DNA from: Rhodovastum atsumiense
GTDB lineage: Bacteria > Pseudomonadota > Alphaproteobacteria > Acetobacterales > Acetobacteraceae
Assembly (NCBI RefSeq): GCF_937425535.1
Contig: NZ_OW485601.1
Location: forward strand, 1,045,001-1,109,000
Length of the DNA stretch: 64,000 nt
Direction of reading: 5' to 3'
Part shown: piece after piece, positions 63,457-64,000 of the stretch
Layout: each line of letters starts with the position of its first letter
Numbering within the stretch: the stretch's first letter is position 1
Translations under genes and position numbers: made by a program
The notes under the pieces: model-generated
The model's database searches: none
What the model was told of the DNA's origin: nothing
What the model saw: only the letters and a program-made list of their open reading frames with translations

Positions 63457-64000
63457 TCAGGCGGAGGGCAGCAGGCCCCAGAAACGGGCGATCTCCTCGA
63501 CCGCCGGCAGGCCGATATCGATCACGAAGCGGTCCGAGGCGGGCCCGGCCGCCGGGAAGCCATGCGACATTCCCGCGACCGTCCAGACCTCGACCGCCTC
63601 GTGCCAGACCCGCCGTCGCAGCCCCGGCCGGGGCGAGAGATCCAGCGTCGGCGCCCCCCCCGTGCCGTGCAGCGCCGTCCATTGCTTCGCCAGGTTGGCC
63701 GCGTTCGCCGGATCGACCGTCAGGTCGGCCTCGCCGTGCCAGATCGACAGGCGCGGCCACGCCCCGCCATAGCCGGCCGGCGCAAGCGCCCGCGCCCGCG
63801 CCTCCCAGCTCGGGCCGTCGCTGTCATCCCCGGCCCGGGACATGCGCGTCATCGCCTGGGACATGTCCCGCGCGCAGCCGGCCGGCAGGGCCGCCGCCAC
63901 CGCGCCGGCCGCGAACACCTCGGGATAGGCGGCCAGCGCCCCCACCGCCAAGGCGCCCCCGGCGGACAGCCCGGCCACGAAGACCCGGCCGGGATCACAG
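63457..64000 (-). CDS. Alpha/beta-hydrolase, PHB-depolymerase/feruloyl-esterase type, N-terminus cut by window edge
   Basis: The C-terminal ~181 residues of an esterase. The nucleophile elbow VAGLSAGGALAVGALAAYP lies near the right edge, preceded by CDPGRVF. The Asp-containing LSIWHGEADLTVDPANAANLAKQW follows, and the catalytic His is in VAGMSHGFPAAG. This arrangement (GLSAGG, HG-x-AD, SHG) is that of the Esterase_phb family, which degrades polyhydroxybutyrate or aryl esters. The start, and therefore any signal peptide, lies beyond the window. It is 81 bases downstream of the binding-protein start region, on the same strand. Confidence 0.88.
   Translation of the reverse strand, partial: CDPGRVFVAGLSAGGALAVGALAAYPEVFAAGAVAAALPAGCARDMSQAMTRMSRAGDDSDGPSWEARARALAPAGYGGAWPRLSIWHGEADLTVDPANAANLAKQWTALHGTGGAPTLDLSPRPGLRRRVWHEAVEVWTVAGMSHGFPAAGPASDRFVIDIGLPAVEEIARFWGLLPSA

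Overview
The window is GC-rich, bacterial and chromosomal in character. Third codon positions are strongly G/C. It contains housekeeping and central-metabolism genes, and I see no transposase, integrase, phage gene, CRISPR array, tRNA or rRNA. Several traits point to an alphaproteobacterium, most likely in or near the Acetobacteraceae/Rhodospirillales (inference): an F0 operon atpI-atpB-atpE-atpF'-atpF with a duplicated b subunit and no F1 genes beside it, the chain Suv3-like helicase / S4 protein / FdxA ferredoxin / CarD, an MmcB-type DNA-repair protein, a DUF1127 protein, and the ispH-thrB-rnhA cluster.

Layout. 1-7243: proline iminopeptidase (cut by the left edge), a DUF423 protein with an RlmM-like rRNA methyltransferase, then a surface-polysaccharide block (DegT aminotransferase, CapD-type dehydratase, WecA-like sugar-phosphate transferase) and a secreted protein with an internal duplication. 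7244-8038 holds no convincing gene but contains an AT-rich island with a perfect 18-bp palindrome. 8039-17549: MarR regulator, M17 aminopeptidase, htpG with a possible heat-shock promoter, the helicase-S4-fdxA-carD chain, and a Bax-inhibitor-1 protein. 17643-26358: YbbP/YbbA ABC exporter divergent from TesA (their start codons overlap), ThpR, CobB sirtuin, DUF1127, LysR, a uracil-DNA glycosylase-family protein, a zinc peptidase, an Rrf2 regulator and MmcB. 26452-33238: an EmrAB-type efflux operon with its MarR regulator, a 37-residue small ORF, rnhA-thrB-ispH and a lipoprotein.

33344-38055 is a tandem glycine riboswitch followed by gcvT-gcvH-gcvP, the glycine-cleavage operon that it should control. 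38142-48505: a repeat-containing membrane-anchored protein, the F0 ATP-synthase operon with a strong terminator, a crotonase, a CBS protein, a proline-rich small protein, a DUF2189 membrane protein and a divergent phosphoenolpyruvate-carboxylase homologue in which several catalytic residues appear replaced. 48731-55749: GreB, an enolase-superfamily protein, and a TetR-regulated RND efflux system with matching operator-like sites on both sides of the tetR gene. 55773-64000: an orphan ABC binding protein with fumarylacetoacetase, a cytochrome P450, a dipeptide-type ABC importer (binding protein plus two permeases) and an esterase cut by the right edge.

The most striking unexplained structure is a family of modular GC-rich palindromic repeats found at six places (near 3.5, 20.2, 26.4, 40.0, 55.7 and 60.8 kb). 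Each is built from two to five short hairpins in a fixed order. All six lie in the same orientation, only in gaps between co-directional or convergent genes, and one forms the C-terminal coding tail of the RND pump. They behave like a REP/BIME-type family.
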